DNA of 64,000 nt from Janthinobacterium fluminis (GTDB lineage: Bacteria > Pseudomonadota > Gammaproteobacteria > Burkholderiales > Burkholderiaceae_D), in assembly GCF_028595325.1 (NCBI RefSeq), contig NZ_JAQQXR010000004.1, forward strand, positions 1 through 64,000, given 5' to 3'. A program made the translations under genes and the position numbers. The notes under the pieces were generated by a model. The model worked only from the letters and a program-made list of their open reading frames with translations. It did not search any database and was not told the DNA's origin. Of this stretch, positions 63,452 to 64,000 are shown in pieces (within the stretch, counting starts at the first letter, position 1; each line of letters opens with the position of its first letter).

Positions 63452-64000
63452 TCACGCCGCCAAGCCGCAGAGCGCCTTGCCGAACAATAGATGGTTGCGC
63501 ATCGCGGAGATGTCGGTGCGCTTCTGGATCAGGTCGAAGTACCAGGGGCCGTCCTGCACGTCGCCGTACAGCACGGCGCCGGCCAGTTGCCGGCCCTTCA
63601 GCACGAGGCGCTTGTAGACGCCGCGGCGCGGGTCGCGCAGCACCAGGTCTTCGCTGTCCGGGCCGCCGATGAAGTCGCCGACGGAATACAGCTCGACGCC
63701 GGTGACCTTCAGCTTGGTCGGCGTGGCCTGCTGCACGTAGCGGCGGTGGCCGGCGCCGGCCAGGTGGGCGCCGCAGACGCGCGCCTGATCCCAGATCGGC
63801 GCCACCAGCCCGAAGGTGGCGCTGCGGTGCTGCACGCACTCGCCCACCGCATAGATGCGCGGGTCGTAGGTTTGCAGCGTATCGTCGACGACGATGGCGC
63901 GCTCGCAGTGCAGGCCGGCTTGCTTGGCCAGCGCGATATTCGGCCGCACGCCGGCCGCCATGACGACCAGGTCGGCGGGAATCTCGCTGCCGTCCCGGAA
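63452..64000 (-). CDS. FAD-dependent NAD(P)H oxidoreductase of nitrate/nitrite assimilation, N-terminus beyond window
   Basis: The C-terminal 182 residues of a NirB-like FAD/NAD(P)H oxidoreductase. It reads DGSEIPADLVVMAAGVRPN, then TYDPRIYAVGECVQHR (FAD-binding), and ends in GKALCGLAA soon after the FAD domain. Full NirB continues into further Fe-S and sirohaem domains, so this is a separate electron-transfer subunit, probably feeding NasA or the nitrite reductase. It is 13 bp upstream of nasA. Confidence 0.88.
   Translation of the reverse strand, partial: FRDGSEIPADLVVMAAGVRPNIALAKQAGLHCERAIVVDDTLQTYDPRIYAVGECVQHRSATFGLVAPIWDQARVCGAHLAGAGHRRYVQQATPTKLKVTGVELYSVGDFIGGPDSEDLVLRDPRRGVYKRLVLKGRQLAGAVLYGDVQDGPWYFDLIQKRTDISAMRNHLLFGKALCGLAA

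Overview
The window is chromosomal DNA from a GC-rich betaproteobacterium, most likely a member of the Oxalobacteraceae (Massilia, Duganella or Janthinobacterium type). This is inferred from base composition and gene content: hybrid sensor kinases with several PAS domains, an ABC-type glycerol system, a CioAB-like oxidase, and assimilatory nitrate reductase. No rRNA, phage, IS element or CRISPR array was recognised.

Layout. 1-5788: an RND efflux pair behind a promoter whose -10 lies in a perfect palindrome; a two-gene unit encoding a tiny secreted or anchored protein and an alpha/beta-hydrolase that has lost its nucleophile; a divergent LysR regulator overlapping a D-2-hydroxyacid dehydrogenase gene. 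5860-7465: a two-gene RiPP cassette with its own promoter, a 61-residue precursor peptide and a microviridin-type ATP-grasp ligase, separated by a 16-bp hairpin. 7481-12109: L-lactate dehydrogenase, then a cyanate-degradation locus (cynR, cynT and two tandem cynS copies) set among three identical tRNA-Arg(ACG) genes. 12364-21392: signal transduction (orphan PAS-REC protein, two hybrid kinases, a REC-GGDEF cyclase, a HisKA_3 kinase) with non-coding signals at its left end.

21399-30423: NDH-2, small secreted proteins, a chemoreceptor, and a five-gene copper operon (DUF2946-like protein, small His-rich protein, TolC-like channel, multicopper oxidase, cupredoxin-CusF fusion) driven by a textbook CueR-type promoter with a 19-bp spacer. 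30459-37040: bd-type oxidase genes cioA, cioB and a DUF2474 subunit, an FMN reductase, alanine racemase, dadA and a divergent Lrp-type regulator. 37272-47865: a BamE-like protein and a complete glycerol regulon: divergent glpR and glpD, the ABC importer glpS-T-P-Q-U-V, and glpK. 47937-50667: an OprC-type TonB-dependent copper receptor with a DUF2946 partner. 50806-57303: a periplasmic binding protein, serine/threonine dehydratase, RDD protein, and a four-gene operon that can make PAPS (cysC), probably recycle pAp (DHH phosphoesterase), probably move sulfate (CHR permease) and sulfonate an unknown acceptor. 57346-64000: a second chemoreceptor, an unknown secreted protein, and the start of nitrate assimilation (nasA and a partial FAD oxidoreductase).

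The most promising item for novelty is the graspetide-like cassette at 5866-7465. Other notable structure: three related families of long palindromic repeats beginning GGGG-W-CAG, one of which supplies the last codons of a histidine kinase gene; complementary degeneracy in the two glycerol ABC ATPases; and the sulfonation operon.
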